Below are positions 20,101-29,201 of a stretch of 64,000 nucleotides of DNA, piece after piece. Origin of the DNA: Mermis nigrescens (Eukaryota > Nematoda > Enoplea > Mermithida > Mermithidae); the NCBI GenBank assembly GCA_036768485.1, contig JAVLUZ010000157.1, positions 15,317,877 to 15,381,876 on the forward strand, written 5' to 3'. The first letter of the stretch is position 1. Each line of letters starts with the position of its first letter. Made by a program: the position numbers and the translations under genes. The notes under the pieces were generated by a model that had not been told where the DNA came from, searched no databases, and saw only the letters and a list, made by a program, of their open reading frames with translations.

Positions 20101-21270
20101 GCCCAAGGATCAGGACATTTTCTTTCGTTTCTCACAGGTGGATGGATGCAATCAATATCCAATGCACTTGTATGGATCATAATCATAGCACTCATAATTG
20201 TTGTGTCCTATTTTTGTGCTCGCTATGGTTGCCTTTGCCTATGTTGTGAGTGGTTATGTGGTTCATTTGTATACATTTGTCGCTGCTGTGTTCAAATTTG
20301 CCCATTCAGACAACGGGGCAGGAGACAAGCAACTGGACAAAATGATGAACACTATAGATTAGCTCAATATACACCAAATCCAGCTGAACGAGCAACCACT
20401 CGAAATCGTCTACGACGACATCAAATCCTAGTTATCAGAAATGAAATTATGGGTCCAATTTCTTTTGGTCCTTATAATGATATGCAACCAGTAATGGAGT
20501 TACAATTTGAAGACAACCCTAATCGAATCTACCTAGCATTAATTGACACAGGGGCCACTTTTTCACTGCTTGATTCAGATGTCCTGAGAGAGCTAGATCA
20601 AAAACGTGGTACAAGAACAGAATTGGAGTCTTTAGATGACCATCAGCCTATTGGAGTTACTGGTCATGCATTACCTGCCTTAGGTCGAGTGGATGAATAT
20701 GTAGTCATTGATGGCAAGATAAAAGTAATAAACTTTGTGGTATCTAAAAATTCACCATATCCTGTTGTCTTAGGCTGGGATGCTATAAGAAGCATGTCAG
20801 ATAGTAACACATGCACATTTGACTTTAAACAACATTATTGTTCCTTCAATAAAAGTAAAATTCCATTGCTAGACAACATTACAGCTGGAAGACGCTTAAA
20901 TTATTGGAGAGGCGAAAAGCATGTTCGTAAACTTCGTCTGTCCAAGAAGGTTCAACGAATACTGAGACAAGTACAGTTGGATGATGATGGCAGTGTCATA
21001 ACAACTACTGGTGCTGTTATGGTTCAAGTAGATGACGAACCATTGAACCTAGAAAATCTACAATTTTATCCAACATCTAGCCATAGAAGACATATTGATG
21101 ACACTTTACCAGACATGCAAGAGGTAAAAAAAGTCGAGCTAAGCATCGCCCTAGCACCCCAGGGTCAAATGAATCAAATCGAAGACCTAAATCTAAATCA
21201 TTTGTTACCAAGTACACTGAGGCTGTGGCTAGGAAAACCACCAATGTCCAACCAGCCTCAATTAATTTAA
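17140..21270 (+). CDS. retroelement ORF1: Gag, chuvirus-like glycoprotein and aspartic protease in one frame
   Basis: 1,376 residues without a stop. Residues 1-40 start with a short coiled coil. About 45-210 are a retrotransposon Gag capsid-like domain. A CX2CX4HX4C zinc knuckle is at 255-268 (Cys255, Cys258, His263, Cys268), followed by an Arg/Gln-rich linker. From Met426 a hydrophobic signal-like segment (about 433-455) opens a cysteine-rich ectodomain (about 456-1005) with an FGSK motif near 525-528, a dibasic stretch at 713-716, a long helical region at about 740-800, an LPGS motif near 847-850, then a transmembrane span (about 1009-1024) and a cysteine-rich tail. This layout and several motifs resemble class III glycoproteins of chuviruses, as I recall that family. 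A retroviral-type protease follows, with DTGA at 1136-1139 and VVLGWD at 1209-1214. The start at 17140 has a purine at -3. RT is reached by -1 slippage. Confidence 0.92.
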   Translation: MQRIRNQIEQLQDTIARQQDQLAQLTLRATDGPQPASTVANVGVGEIFYGRSDDNYDLWVDRFNRMAQANGWDDKKKRLLVPTYFRGFAEQAYNTIPLDVKSRMDFDQLVERLRERFVPLNNREVKQQQFHDRRQQPREPVYKYAIEIQNLALLAYPDANPAMLDDMMRHIFVKGLQDQLWRKVSDRKPTSFSQAEMYARHEEQQQHNIEERAQSSGDVMPRNNNHLLYTVIRGRGRGLQSRRPPITSRLSATRCFRCGRLGHLARDCRSWQNSQNRPQQRANSNNPFGHIARHQLRQSSHIIRGSQHSNLYNSGISTPRRPALRRQPAVRTTVRGGTYTVVNRRMNQSNLHTTMDTNDHPSTSTQRSQGVNDDKRVQYKMVNDSASDSDENVPSDIICTIMNDLTTTTKPETQDLVEPLTPSNQMVRILPTSLFTSKFVMFVITFLTLFANLSQATIEGYQYCEHHITGSHYEIPKNIICKMPRVQPIRFLAARIWVPNLKPSSVHAYRCTAMKRTICTNMGVFGSKGITRDQEETVVLSQHRCKRMVLTEFYRGAQLWHVKSNVWRSNNSLDIRYEYCCKDVCVIAENAIVQLGKVATYDGRLITSNLGDVSMCHADATGCELDDSSVVVWNPNDLKAPCPYVTDNHDLAIQRSGEYYIAEDIQQAFTRMRQLPAPHHSCLPQYLTLMDQGFILQFFDAESFRLADSSKVKTRRDVINKATINKDPLINEKQPQPDSDLNSRLQYLEANLRQWEVLRFRQLWMQICSLADMQLQIVRQFLRLDATIAARLWLKRTDIAARMAGESLLVWPCTPMEIDFVFWNHKVGSDCYALMPAVVNESMYFILPGSNDLVTSSPKIPCFEAPTGVRYDNLTHTWQSLRGPVDVKPLLHNFTTALEGGATPIILDAPSLFHDHQYHSPPFQTSLAVNLLEIHRLRQQLHNLVNFTSEFHVDPKLFRETIEDIGDGIKDINGLSIYQLRRSVRGLAQGSGHFLSFLTGGWMQSISNALVWIIIIALIIVVSYFCARYGCLCLCCEWLCGSFVYICRCCVQICPFRQRGRRQATGQNDEHYRLAQYTPNPAERATTRNRLRRHQILVIRNEIMGPISFGPYNDMQPVMELQFEDNPNRIYLALIDTGATFSLLDSDVLRELDQKRGTRTELESLDDHQPIGVTGHALPALGRVDEYVVIDGKIKVINFVVSKNSPYPVVLGWDAIRSMSDSNTCTFDFKQHYCSFNKSKIPLLDNITAGRRLNYWRGEKHVRKLRLSKKVQRILRQVQLDDDGSVITTTGAVMVQVDDEPLNLENLQFYPTSSHRRHIDDTLPDMQEVKKVELSIALAPQGQMNQIEDLNLNHLLPSTLRLWLGKPPMSNQPQLI
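21126..21132 (+). promoter_or_regulatory. -1 ribosomal frameshift heptamer
   Basis: A AAA AAA, with the first A as the third base of a GTA codon in ORF1: exactly the X XXY YYZ phase needed for -1 slippage. The ORF2 frame is open from 21102 (the last in-frame stop is TGA at 21099) and has no ATG near its start, so slippage is the simplest way to make Pol. I did not fold a downstream stimulatory structure. Confidence 0.75.
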
Positions 21271-24200
21271 TTGGTGTACTTTACACCAATCAGATTAATA
21301 ATAATCAATTGATTGACATTAAAGCTCATCCAACATTCAGGTACAGACCTTTATATGTACCTAGCTGTCGTTTAAAGTTGAATGAAGATGTCCATCTAAA
21401 TTGTATACCAGTAGTAAATGCCACAGAACAGCCAATACGACTTTACAAAGGGACAAGAATAGCTACTGTAATGTCAGCAATGGCTCCAGAGATTCCAACC
21501 AACAATGTGGATGATAACGTCAAATTTATGCAGTTGATTGAGGAAAAATTGTCCCACATTGTATCAACAGATCAAAGAAATGATCTGACAAAATTTTTAA
21601 TCAAAAATCGTCAAGTATTTGGCATAGGCAGGACACTTGGTCGAACGAATATTGTCAAACATGGGATAGACACAAAGGATTTTCGTCCAATATCACAACC
21701 ACCTTATCGCTTACCATTCGCTAAACGTAAGATTGTGTCTGATCATATTGATCGCATGTTACGGGATGGTATTATACGACCCTCCCAGAGCCCATGGAGT
21801 TCACCAATTGTGCTGGCAGATAAAAAAGATGGCACAAAACGATTTTGTGTAGATTACCGTAAACTAAATGAGATTACAACAAGAGATGCCTACCCGTTAC
21901 CAAGGATTGACGACATTTTTGGACTACTTGATGGGTCTACCATCTTTACAACACTAGACCTAGAACAGGGATACCATCAAATTGAAGTATTTGAAAAAGA
22001 TAAACCAAAGACGGCCTTCAATAGCTTCCTGGGCCTATATGAATTTAATGTCCTCCCATTTGGACTATCAAATGGGCCAGCTACTTTCCAGAGGACAATG
22101 GAACGTGTGCTACAAGATTTGAATTGGCACAAGTGTTTTGTATACCTCGATGATGTCCTTGTTTGTGGAACCGACATGGCAACACACCTGAAAGACTTAG
22201 AAGAGGTTTTCAACCGTTTAACAACTGCAGGATTGACGCTCAAAATAAAAAAGTGTGAATTTGCCTTACCCGAGGTTAGTTACTTAGGACATATAATAGA
22301 TCGTAATGGTTTACGCGTTAATCCAGCCAAGGTACAAGCAATTGACAGTATGCCACAACCAAATAATATTGCAACTCTAAGAAGCTTTCTAGGGTTAGCT
22401 AATTATTACAGACGTTTTGTAAAAAACTTTGCTTCAAAAACATCTGCTTTAAACAAATTGTTACGCAAAGATGAAGCATTTGAATGGACCAAAGAATGTG
22501 AGGATAATTTTAGGCATATTAAAGGAGAGCTCAAACGAGCAACAACATTGGCATTTCCGGATTTTAAGTTACCGTTCATGGTACAAACTGATGCCAGTGG
22601 CACCGGAATAGGTGGAGTTTTAGCCCAAAGGAAGAAAGAAATTGAGCAACCAATTGCATTTGTATCAAGAACGCTCAATAAGGCCGAGAAAAATTACTCC
22701 ACAATTGAGAAGGAAGCATTGGCGATTGTATGGGCCATCAAGCAATTCCGCCCATACATTTATGGTCGAAAATTTGAACTTTACACCGACCATGCACCAA
22801 TTCGATTGTTGAAGATCAATGATGGAGCATCGTCAAGATTAGTCAGATGGGTCATTTCATTACAAGAATATGACATTGACATTATTTTTCGAAAAGGGAA
22901 AGAAAATGGCAATGCAGATGCCTTATCCAGACTACCCATAATCCAGTGTAAAGCGGAAGAACCAACTTCCACACAAATTAATGTGGTGGACAATTTGTCA
23001 CATAATTGGGCTCGACATCAAAAACGAGATTTGTTTTTAGGACCCATATATCATTTATTACAGGCTAATCAAATGAGTTTTGGACTCAACGCTCAGTTGG
23101 TACAAGCAGCTGAGAATTACATATTGGATAATTGTATCCTCAAGTATCAATCTGATGCGAACAAGCCACCAAGGATTGCTGTGCCTAAGTTTTGTGTTAA
23201 AGAGGTACTGCAATCATTCCATGATGATCCGCTAGCTGGGCATTTGGGGTATAAACGCACAATGGAGAAAATTCGTGAACGATTCCATTGGCCAAGATTA
23301 CGAACAGATGTCTTGGATTACTGTCAAAATTGTCTGGCTTGTCAACGAAGAAAGCCAGCAAACAAGCGCCTACCAGCTGAACCAATGCACCCAATTCCAG
23401 TCCGGCAAACATTTGAAAGATGGGTGATGGATACCATGGGACCCATTGCCATCACAGGCCGAGGCAATTGTCATATTCTCATTTTCATTGACTCTTTTAC
23501 AAAATGGGCCGAGACAATTGCCATACCAAATTTACGATCTCAAACGATTGCCCAAGCATTGATGGTGCGGATTATCAGTAGATTTGGGGCGCCAAAGGAA
23601 ATCCAGTCTGATCGAGGGATGGCATTCATGGCTGAAATTTTCCAGGAAATTTGTCGATTATGCAATATTAGACATATTAACTCAACAGCCTACCATCCAC
23701 AGACCAATGGGCTTGTTGAGCGGTTCAATCGTACGCTGGAAATTATGCTGACCATGTATATTGAACGACAGCCCAATCAATGGGACCTCTACTTGCCATA
23801 TGTCACATTTGCATACAATACGAGTCGGCATGAGAGTACAACATTCAGCCCCTATTATCTAGTTTATGGACGCCATCCCAAATTGCCTCTGGAACAAGCC
23901 TTGGCCGCTGGAGATGCCCCTAAAACTGAATTTGTCGGACGAGTTGATCAAGAACTCAGAATCGCCCGAGATGCAGCAGCTGCTGCCATTAGCCAGGCTC
24001 AACAACATCAAAAAGTGAACTATGACCGACGAAAAGGAGCGAAAGTAAAGGAAATTGATCATTTCAAAATCGGTTCGTTAGTTCTTTTGAAAAATGATCG
24101 ATCCCCTGGCAAATTTGATACTCGTTGGTTTGGGCCATACAAAATCACACAGGTTCGCCCACCAAACGCTACAATTCAAGACATCAATGAACCAAAAAGA

Positions 24201-24302
24201 ACACGAATGGTTCATTTAGATAAGTTAAAGCTATGTCATGGACCACGTCAACAACTGGTCAATGAAGCAGAATCGTTAAGTGATGACAGCGTTGAACTGT
24301 AG
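21132..24302 (+). CDS. pol: retroelement ORF2: reverse transcriptase, RNase H, integrase
   Basis: This frame is read after -1 slippage; the first codon given here is the first one after the heptamer. Residues counted from the GTG at 21225: RT spans about 150-340 with LPFGLSNGPATFQR and the active-site YLDD at 307-310. RNase H has TDAS (Asp456) and YTDH (Asp522). The integrase has an HHCC zinc domain (His666, His673, Cys700, Cys703), the catalytic triad Asp736, Asp796, Glu832 (spacing 59 and 35) and a C-terminal GPY motif (WFGPYKI). All are Ty3/gypsy-type. It ends with TAG. No envelope frame follows, unlike in errantiviruses. Every catalytic residue I looked for is present, so the copy could be active. 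Confidence 0.95.
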   Translation, partial: SRAKHRPSTPGSNESNRRPKSKSFVTKYTEAVARKTTNVQPASINLIGVLYTNQINNNQLIDIKAHPTFRYRPLYVPSCRLKLNEDVHLNCIPVVNATEQPIRLYKGTRIATVMSAMAPEIPTNNVDDNVKFMQLIEEKLSHIVSTDQRNDLTKFLIKNRQVFGIGRTLGRTNIVKHGIDTKDFRPISQPPYRLPFAKRKIVSDHIDRMLRDGIIRPSQSPWSSPIVLADKKDGTKRFCVDYRKLNEITTRDAYPLPRIDDIFGLLDGSTIFTTLDLEQGYHQIEVFEKDKPKTAFNSFLGLYEFNVLPFGLSNGPATFQRTMERVLQDLNWHKCFVYLDDVLVCGTDMATHLKDLEEVFNRLTTAGLTLKIKKCEFALPEVSYLGHIIDRNGLRVNPAKVQAIDSMPQPNNIATLRSFLGLANYYRRFVKNFASKTSALNKLLRKDEAFEWTKECEDNFRHIKGELKRATTLAFPDFKLPFMVQTDASGTGIGGVLAQRKKEIEQPIAFVSRTLNKAEKNYSTIEKEALAIVWAIKQFRPYIYGRKFELYTDHAPIRLLKINDGASSRLVRWVISLQEYDIDIIFRKGKENGNADALSRLPIIQCKAEEPTSTQINVVDNLSHNWARHQKRDLFLGPIYHLLQANQMSFGLNAQLVQAAENYILDNCILKYQSDANKPPRIAVPKFCVKEVLQSFHDDPLAGHLGYKRTMEKIRERFHWPRLRTDVLDYCQNCLACQRRKPANKRLPAEPMHPIPVRQTFERWVMDTMGPIAITGRGNCHILIFIDSFTKWAETIAIPNLRSQTIAQALMVRIISRFGAPKEIQSDRGMAFMAEIFQEICRLCNIRHINSTAYHPQTNGLVERFNRTLEIMLTMYIERQPNQWDLYLPYVTFAYNTSRHESTTFSPYYLVYGRHPKLPLEQALAAGDAPKTEFVGRVDQELRIARDAAAAAISQAQQHQKVNYDRRKGAKVKEIDHFKIGSLVLLKNDRSPGKFDTRWFGPYKITQVRPPNATIQDINEPKRTRMVHLDKLKLCHGPRQQLVNEAESLSDDSVEL

Positions 24303-24446
24303 CCGACCAACAAGTATAGGATTGCTATTGTAATTCTTTATAGTTAACACAACTTTACAACAACCCATATGTAACATTCGAGATAACCCACAATTCCAGG
24401 ACCTCAGCAGGAATCACATTTTATTTACCGGGACTTTCAATTTTGT

Positions 24447-24456
24447 GGTGGAGGAA
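24447..24456 (+). other. polypurine tract
   Basis: GTGGTGGAGGAA directly before the TGTAAC of the 3' LTR, the expected plus-strand primer site for a Ty3/gypsy element. Confidence 0.75.
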
Positions 24457-24669
24457 TGTAACGGCAGCAAGCAGTTTCATTAATGATATAATAGATAGAT
24501 TTAATGATAAACACTATATAATGGTAAACTATATTAAGTACTATGACCGGCATTAGAAACCGGATATACTGTATTTCATGTGCTACATTTATTACTATAT
24601 AAGTACAGAACACAAAGAATAAATGGTTATTTCTTTAGGTGCATCTTACATATATGCACGTTTGTTACA
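24457..24669 (+). repeat. 3' LTR
   Basis: 213 bp, identical to 15458-15670. AATAAA at 24618-24623 would serve as the poly(A) signal. Followed by the TATG duplication. Confidence 0.95.
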
Positions 24670-24673
24670 TATG

Positions 24674-26529
24674 CGTAGGTAGCTTTATATACAAGCTATA
24701 GTTCGTTCATTAAACTGAGTGTTTTTTGAAAAAAATTAAAGTAAATACAAAAGTGTTTTAAATTGATACATTAATTTTATAGTCTACAGTATGTCGAGTC
24801 ACTTGAGACGCATGCCAGTGTTAAGCCGAATACGTATCGAGAGAAACCGTTTTTGTAGCCTAATAATGCTAGTGGAAAAATTTTAAAGAAAAACGGCAAA
24901 GTTAAATGAAACAGATTATAGATGATATGCTGTTTTTTTAATTATACCTTTAAATGGAACACGACGGTGTTAACTTAACAGAGTATTGTTTATACAGAAT
25001 AGTCTGTTTTACATAAGTTTAAGCATGAATTTCAAGAATTTTCATTGACAGTAAGCCGACAGATTTCGATAACTATATATCAGATCAATGCTATAATCAC
25101 AATCTGTCAGCTTATTGTCGGAGATAGATATTAAAACTTATGCCCAAACTTCTGTGAGATAGACTATAGGTATGTACATACTTACGTACCCCATACGAAC
25201 TACCGCTAAAAGCTTATTGCGACAAAGAGTAAGCATTGCATGTGAGCAACGGTTTACTAATCATAAATCAGCGTGATATAGGTGCACTTATTGCAATTTG
25301 TCAGCTATATGTGCTCTTTATCAATGCAAATAGTTATTTCACGAGACCATGTGCTTGGATCACGATTTCTGAATCATTGCAAATCGATTACAGAAGCGTT
25401 TTAATCTAAAGCAAAAACCATAGAAATTAATAAGAAATGAAATTTGCCTATACTAGACTGTATTATAGTAGGCTGCTAAGAAGACAGTTTTGTAATTACT
25501 CGCTTGAGTGCTGGAAATTCCATTCACAAGGTTTCGTGAGAAATGTAGACTATGCTGGAATGACGAAGTATCTTAGGTACATTCGGCGGTTACAAAACAA
25601 CAAAGAGAAGTGTAAGGAAAACATTAAATGAAAACGATTGACGAATAGCATAGAGAGAGAGAGAGACTTCTTGTCAAGCATTAAGCTACAGCTCAGTGCC
25701 TGCACGCACCACATCAAAAGCTTTAAGTTTCTTGAAAGTACTCATCAGATTTTGATTACTGTGTGGCATGCGTGATCGCAGTAGTGCCCGCCGACTGTAC
25801 GAAAGTTTTTTTTTCTTAAAATGCGAGTTTTTATTTTAGCTTTGAGATTTTTTTGAGTTGTATTTTTCGTAAGTTTTTTATTGAGATTTTTTCCAGAATT
25901 TGAGATTTTTTATTTAAAATCACTTTTTGTCTCATGCAACTTTAGATGCTTTTTGACTAAAGAAAACGACCAAAAAACGCTTTTTTTACAAGAATCGTGG
26001 ACTCGATTGCTCGAGCTCAGTGCCAACTTAGGTAACTAACATTTATTTATTTTGCTTGCCTACCTGAATCGAGATTCGAGTCGCTGAATGTCTGATAAAA
26101 TCGAGAATTATTGCTCCGATGTTTAAAAAAATTAATTTTTTTGAAAAACATTTTTGTTTGAATTTTTGAACTTGACTGGCATTTTTGAAACCCTATGATT
26201 GAAAATTCTCATCTTCTGCACGGATTTGCGGGCAATTCTTGTTATGCAGAAATGCCGTTTTAGAGGCAAATTTCGAAAATTTTTTGGCGCTTCGCGCTAG
26301 ATTGCTATTGATGTTTAGGCCGCTCCGTGCCGATTGCAAAAATGCGTTTTAGAGGGATAAAATTTCGAAATTTTATGGCGTTTTGCGCCATTTCAATAAA
26401 TTATTGAATTTTTATTCCTCTATGATCCGGAAATCGGCTCGAATGCATTAGTGAAGGTCTGAACTTGCAGTTTTAGGAGAGAACATATAACTGATCGTTA
26501 TAGTCATTGCAGTTACACCAAATATACAA
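24674..26529. other. intergenic, no gene recognised
   Basis: AT-rich spacer after the retroelement. It holds a short GA repeat near 25655, GGCGC-type hairpins near 26285 and 26373, and short open frames (for example 25437-25631) with no recognisable product. Confidence 0.5.
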
Positions 26530-27537
26530 ATGAGGTGCAACGGTGCCGCTTTTTTTGCCGAAGCCGGTGCCAATATAGTGCTATACTTTTTGTACGGGAA
26601 TATGTTTAAGGGGTTGAGTGAAGATAATGCAGCTATGCTTCCTTATAATTTTTGTTCATGTTCAAGTAAGATCCACCGGCTTGTGTCATAAGCTTGCTGT
26701 TATTATTATTATTATTCATTGCGTATCTATGATATGAAGCCTGAAAATTCCGAGGGCGGACTATTATAAACATTTTGCAATACTACCTTCTGTTAGGCAT
26801 AAAAGAATGGGGCTTTAAAAACACAATTTTTACATTTCTAACTGAACTTCCTCATCAAAAGATAAAATCAACTAATTTTCGAAAAATATAATGAAATTTA
26901 AGGATAAGTGGTTCAAAATGACTATTTAGAGCAAAGCTTTGAAAAAATTATGCGCTTGAGGCAACCAATCGGTGAAAAGCGTAGAACGTCATATTTTCTA
27001 AAAGTTTTTAAAATCAAAAGTTCTGCAGGAAACAGCTTCATTTCCCTAGGCTTTAGCTAGCAGCTAATCTCCAGGAGTCAGCACATTGAAAAACTTCCTC
27101 AAGAAACATGTTTACTTATTAACATGCATGTCGGAATTCTGTCGACTCTGGTTTCTAATAACGCCTACTTTAGAGTTCGAATAATCTTAATTTTGATTTC
27201 AATAAATTACATAATTAATCGGTTAACATTCTATCATGTCAAACAGCAAAACTTTTGCTTTGACTTACGTACAGAATGAACCAAAATCTTAGCGCAACCA
27301 CGGCAAGAAAGGTAATTGTTATTATTGAAGAATCGAGTATTAATGTCTGCATCTGAACTTAATTCAACATTAGAGTAAAACGCTAAATTGGGAAGATTTT
27401 TTGTAATGAAAGACGAGATAATCAGCTGAAATCTCCTTCTTTATTATTATTTGGCACCGGCGCTGGTGCCAGGTTGGCCCTGGCCCGGTGCCGGTGCCTT
27501 GGCACCGGCGCCGATGCCGGTGCCAGTCCCATCTCTA
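26530..27537. mobile_element. probable 1-kb hAT-type element with GGCACC/GGTGCC arrays
   Basis: The right end GGTGCCAGTCCCATCTCTA is preceded by dense GGCACCGG/GGTGCC hexamers. The left end carries a few of the same hexamers (GGTGCAACGGTGCCG). The flanking octamers ATATACAA and ATTTACAA match at 7 of 8. The left terminal repeat is degenerate. Non-coding. Confidence 0.55.
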
Positions 27538-27949
27538 ATTTACAATAACAAAATGTTCAAAAACTCAATTTAGGTCCCACCATCTGATGTAGAATGGACT
27601 TTGTGAAAAAGACTGGTTTGCAACATGAGCGCTCAATTTTTGAACGTTTTCAAATCCCTCCAAAATGTGAACCAAAATCTGGAATGTGGAAAAATTTTGG
27701 GTTTGATTCACGTTGTGAACAAAATCGCCAGGAAAAAAACAGTGACCGTACCACCCGGTACTTGTATAAAACATAGAAAGTCAATATTCAATCCTGGCTT
27801 CTCTTTACGTGTTCACCAAGCCTAAGCAAGAAATAAGGATCAAGCACCTTGAATGGCATTCTTGGAAAAAATATTAAAAAAAGTTTTATTACATCAAAAT
27901 TTATATGATGTGCAACATCAATGTGAAAATAGTCTATGTTCACCTCTGA

Positions 27950-28010
27950 CCGGAGCCGGAGTTGAGGATGGCCGGAGCTCCGGCTCCGACCCCGGGGGGA
28001 ATAGACTTCT
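27950..28010. repeat. GC-rich CCGGAG/CTCCGG array
   Basis: Self-complementary hexamers (GGAGCCGGAG, GGAGCTCCGGCTCCG) next to a G run. It resembles the subterminal arrays of the larger hAT-like elements here, but I found no terminal repeat or duplication. Confidence 0.5.
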
Positions 28011-28143
28011 GGTCGATCCTTAGTTTATAATCAGGCATGCAAAGCTTGGGAATTCTGAGGGATACCCGCCGCATCCGGGGAGACAGGAAGCACGTGCCCC
28101 CACCGTTTTTCTCAGCGATTTGGTTGACATTGCAGACCAGATC

Positions 28144-28524
28144 CAGTGTTTTTTTGTACAAGGTCCGTTTGTACATGTACAAAGATGGTCCCCAAAAGTC
28201 TTTGTACATCTTGTACATGCAAATTTTTGTGTACCATAATATAATACAGTAACGATTTTAGTGTGGTAAAAACAGAGTAGTTCGACTTTTGGTAATGTGT
28301 TTTAAATTTGACATTTTTCCTTTTGAAATGCAATTTATGCCATTATAAAAATATATAGAACACACAATTACTCATTTCGGCGTGAAGCGCTGAAAATTTT
28401 CGTGAATTTCAGACCTTTTTTGCAATTTTTGTCTTCCCAAAAATCTTTGTACATGTACAAAGACGGTCCCGAAAAGTCTTTGTACATCGGTAAAAATCTT
28501 TGTCAAGTACAATAAAAAACACTG
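28144..28524 (-). mobile_element. hAT-type MITE family A, copy 2
   Basis: Reverse orientation, ends CAGTGTTTTTTTGTAC and AATAAAAAACACTG. The flanking octamers ACCAGATC and ACCAGACC match at 7 of 8. It is slightly shorter than the usual monomer and lacks part of the interior. Confidence 0.85.
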
Positions 28525-29006
28525 ACCAGACCCAAAATGTTTTCACATTTTCCGCGTTCTACCACCTTTTTTTGGGAAGTCTAAAGTCGTCCAAAAATAG
28601 AGCGCCCGTGTAGAAAAATAACTGTTTCTTAGTAGAAAATCGTATGTATACACATGTTGGCGGTGATTTGCACACTATATGTCGTGTAAAAAATTTTTGT
28701 GTTTTACTGGGAATATTACGATCAGTAGTATGTTATTTTTGTTAAAACTCGATTTTCCCACCTTCAATAGAGCATTTTAGCTGATTTTTGAAGTCGCTTT
28801 TGACAATAGAAAACTCAATAATTTATTAATGTGTCGTGAAGTTCCAGAAGATTTTGAAATTCTACCTCTTTTAAACGCACTTTTCGCATAACCAAAATTG
28901 TCGAAATTTGGCGCGGCCTTAAATATCAATATGTAGGTAACACAAGTATTAAAATTAAATCAAATCGGCTTTGACACTGTACCTCTCTAGAGTGCATTTT
29001 TGCATT

Positions 29007-29201
29007 TTAAAACCGTGCAGAAGATGATAATTCTGAATCACAGTTAAGTTCTTGAGAAAGTTGTCGATAAAAGTGCTGCAATCGACTTGGCGCGGAACGA
29101 GGATGGTTCCGCTGTATTTCTTCCGAGATAGTATTTAAAGCTATCCGTCTGATCCTTACTACTAGCTCAGACTTACTGAGCGCAGCAAGAGACGTCGCCA
29201 T
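29007..29201 (-). CDS. possible first exon or small gene, unknown product
   Basis: 64 codons on the minus strand, with an in-frame TAG directly before the ATG. It encodes an amphipathic, charged N-terminus (LAALSKSELVVRIRRIALNT, then SRLQHFYRQLSQEL) that looks more protein-like than other short frames here. A GTGATT donor-like sequence after the QEL-Asn codon could end an exon earlier than the TAA-type stop. Its start faces the HADHA start about 720 bases away, so the two could share a promoter. I do not recognise a family. Confidence 0.35.
   Translation of the reverse strand: MATSLAALSKSELVVRIRRIALNTISEEIQRNHPRSAPSRLQHFYRQLSQELNCDSELSSSARF

Larger units (their letters stand above)
15458..24669 (+). 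mobile_element. complete Ty3/gypsy-type env-containing LTR retroelement
   Basis: A 9,212-bp element: 213-bp LTR, leader of about 1.5 kb, ORF1 (Gag, glycoprotein, protease), -1 overlapping ORF2 (RT, RNase H, integrase), short 3' region, polypurine tract, 213-bp LTR. Both LTRs read identically base for base and a TATG duplication flanks the element, so insertion was recent. All core motifs are intact. The gene order Gag-Env-PR-RT-RH-IN differs from the usual gag-pol-env of errantiviruses and vertebrate retroviruses. Composition is less AT-rich than the surroundings. It is inserted just downstream of the PDSS2 poly(A) signal, in the same direction. Confidence 0.95.

Noticed and set aside
18418..20309. 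The glycoprotein as a retained intron that could be spliced out to join Gag to protease
   Set aside because: A donor-like G|GTACGT at 18418 and an acceptor-like CCCATTCAG ending at 20309 flank the segment, but the joint is out of phase with the protease frame. With no transcript data I do not claim it.
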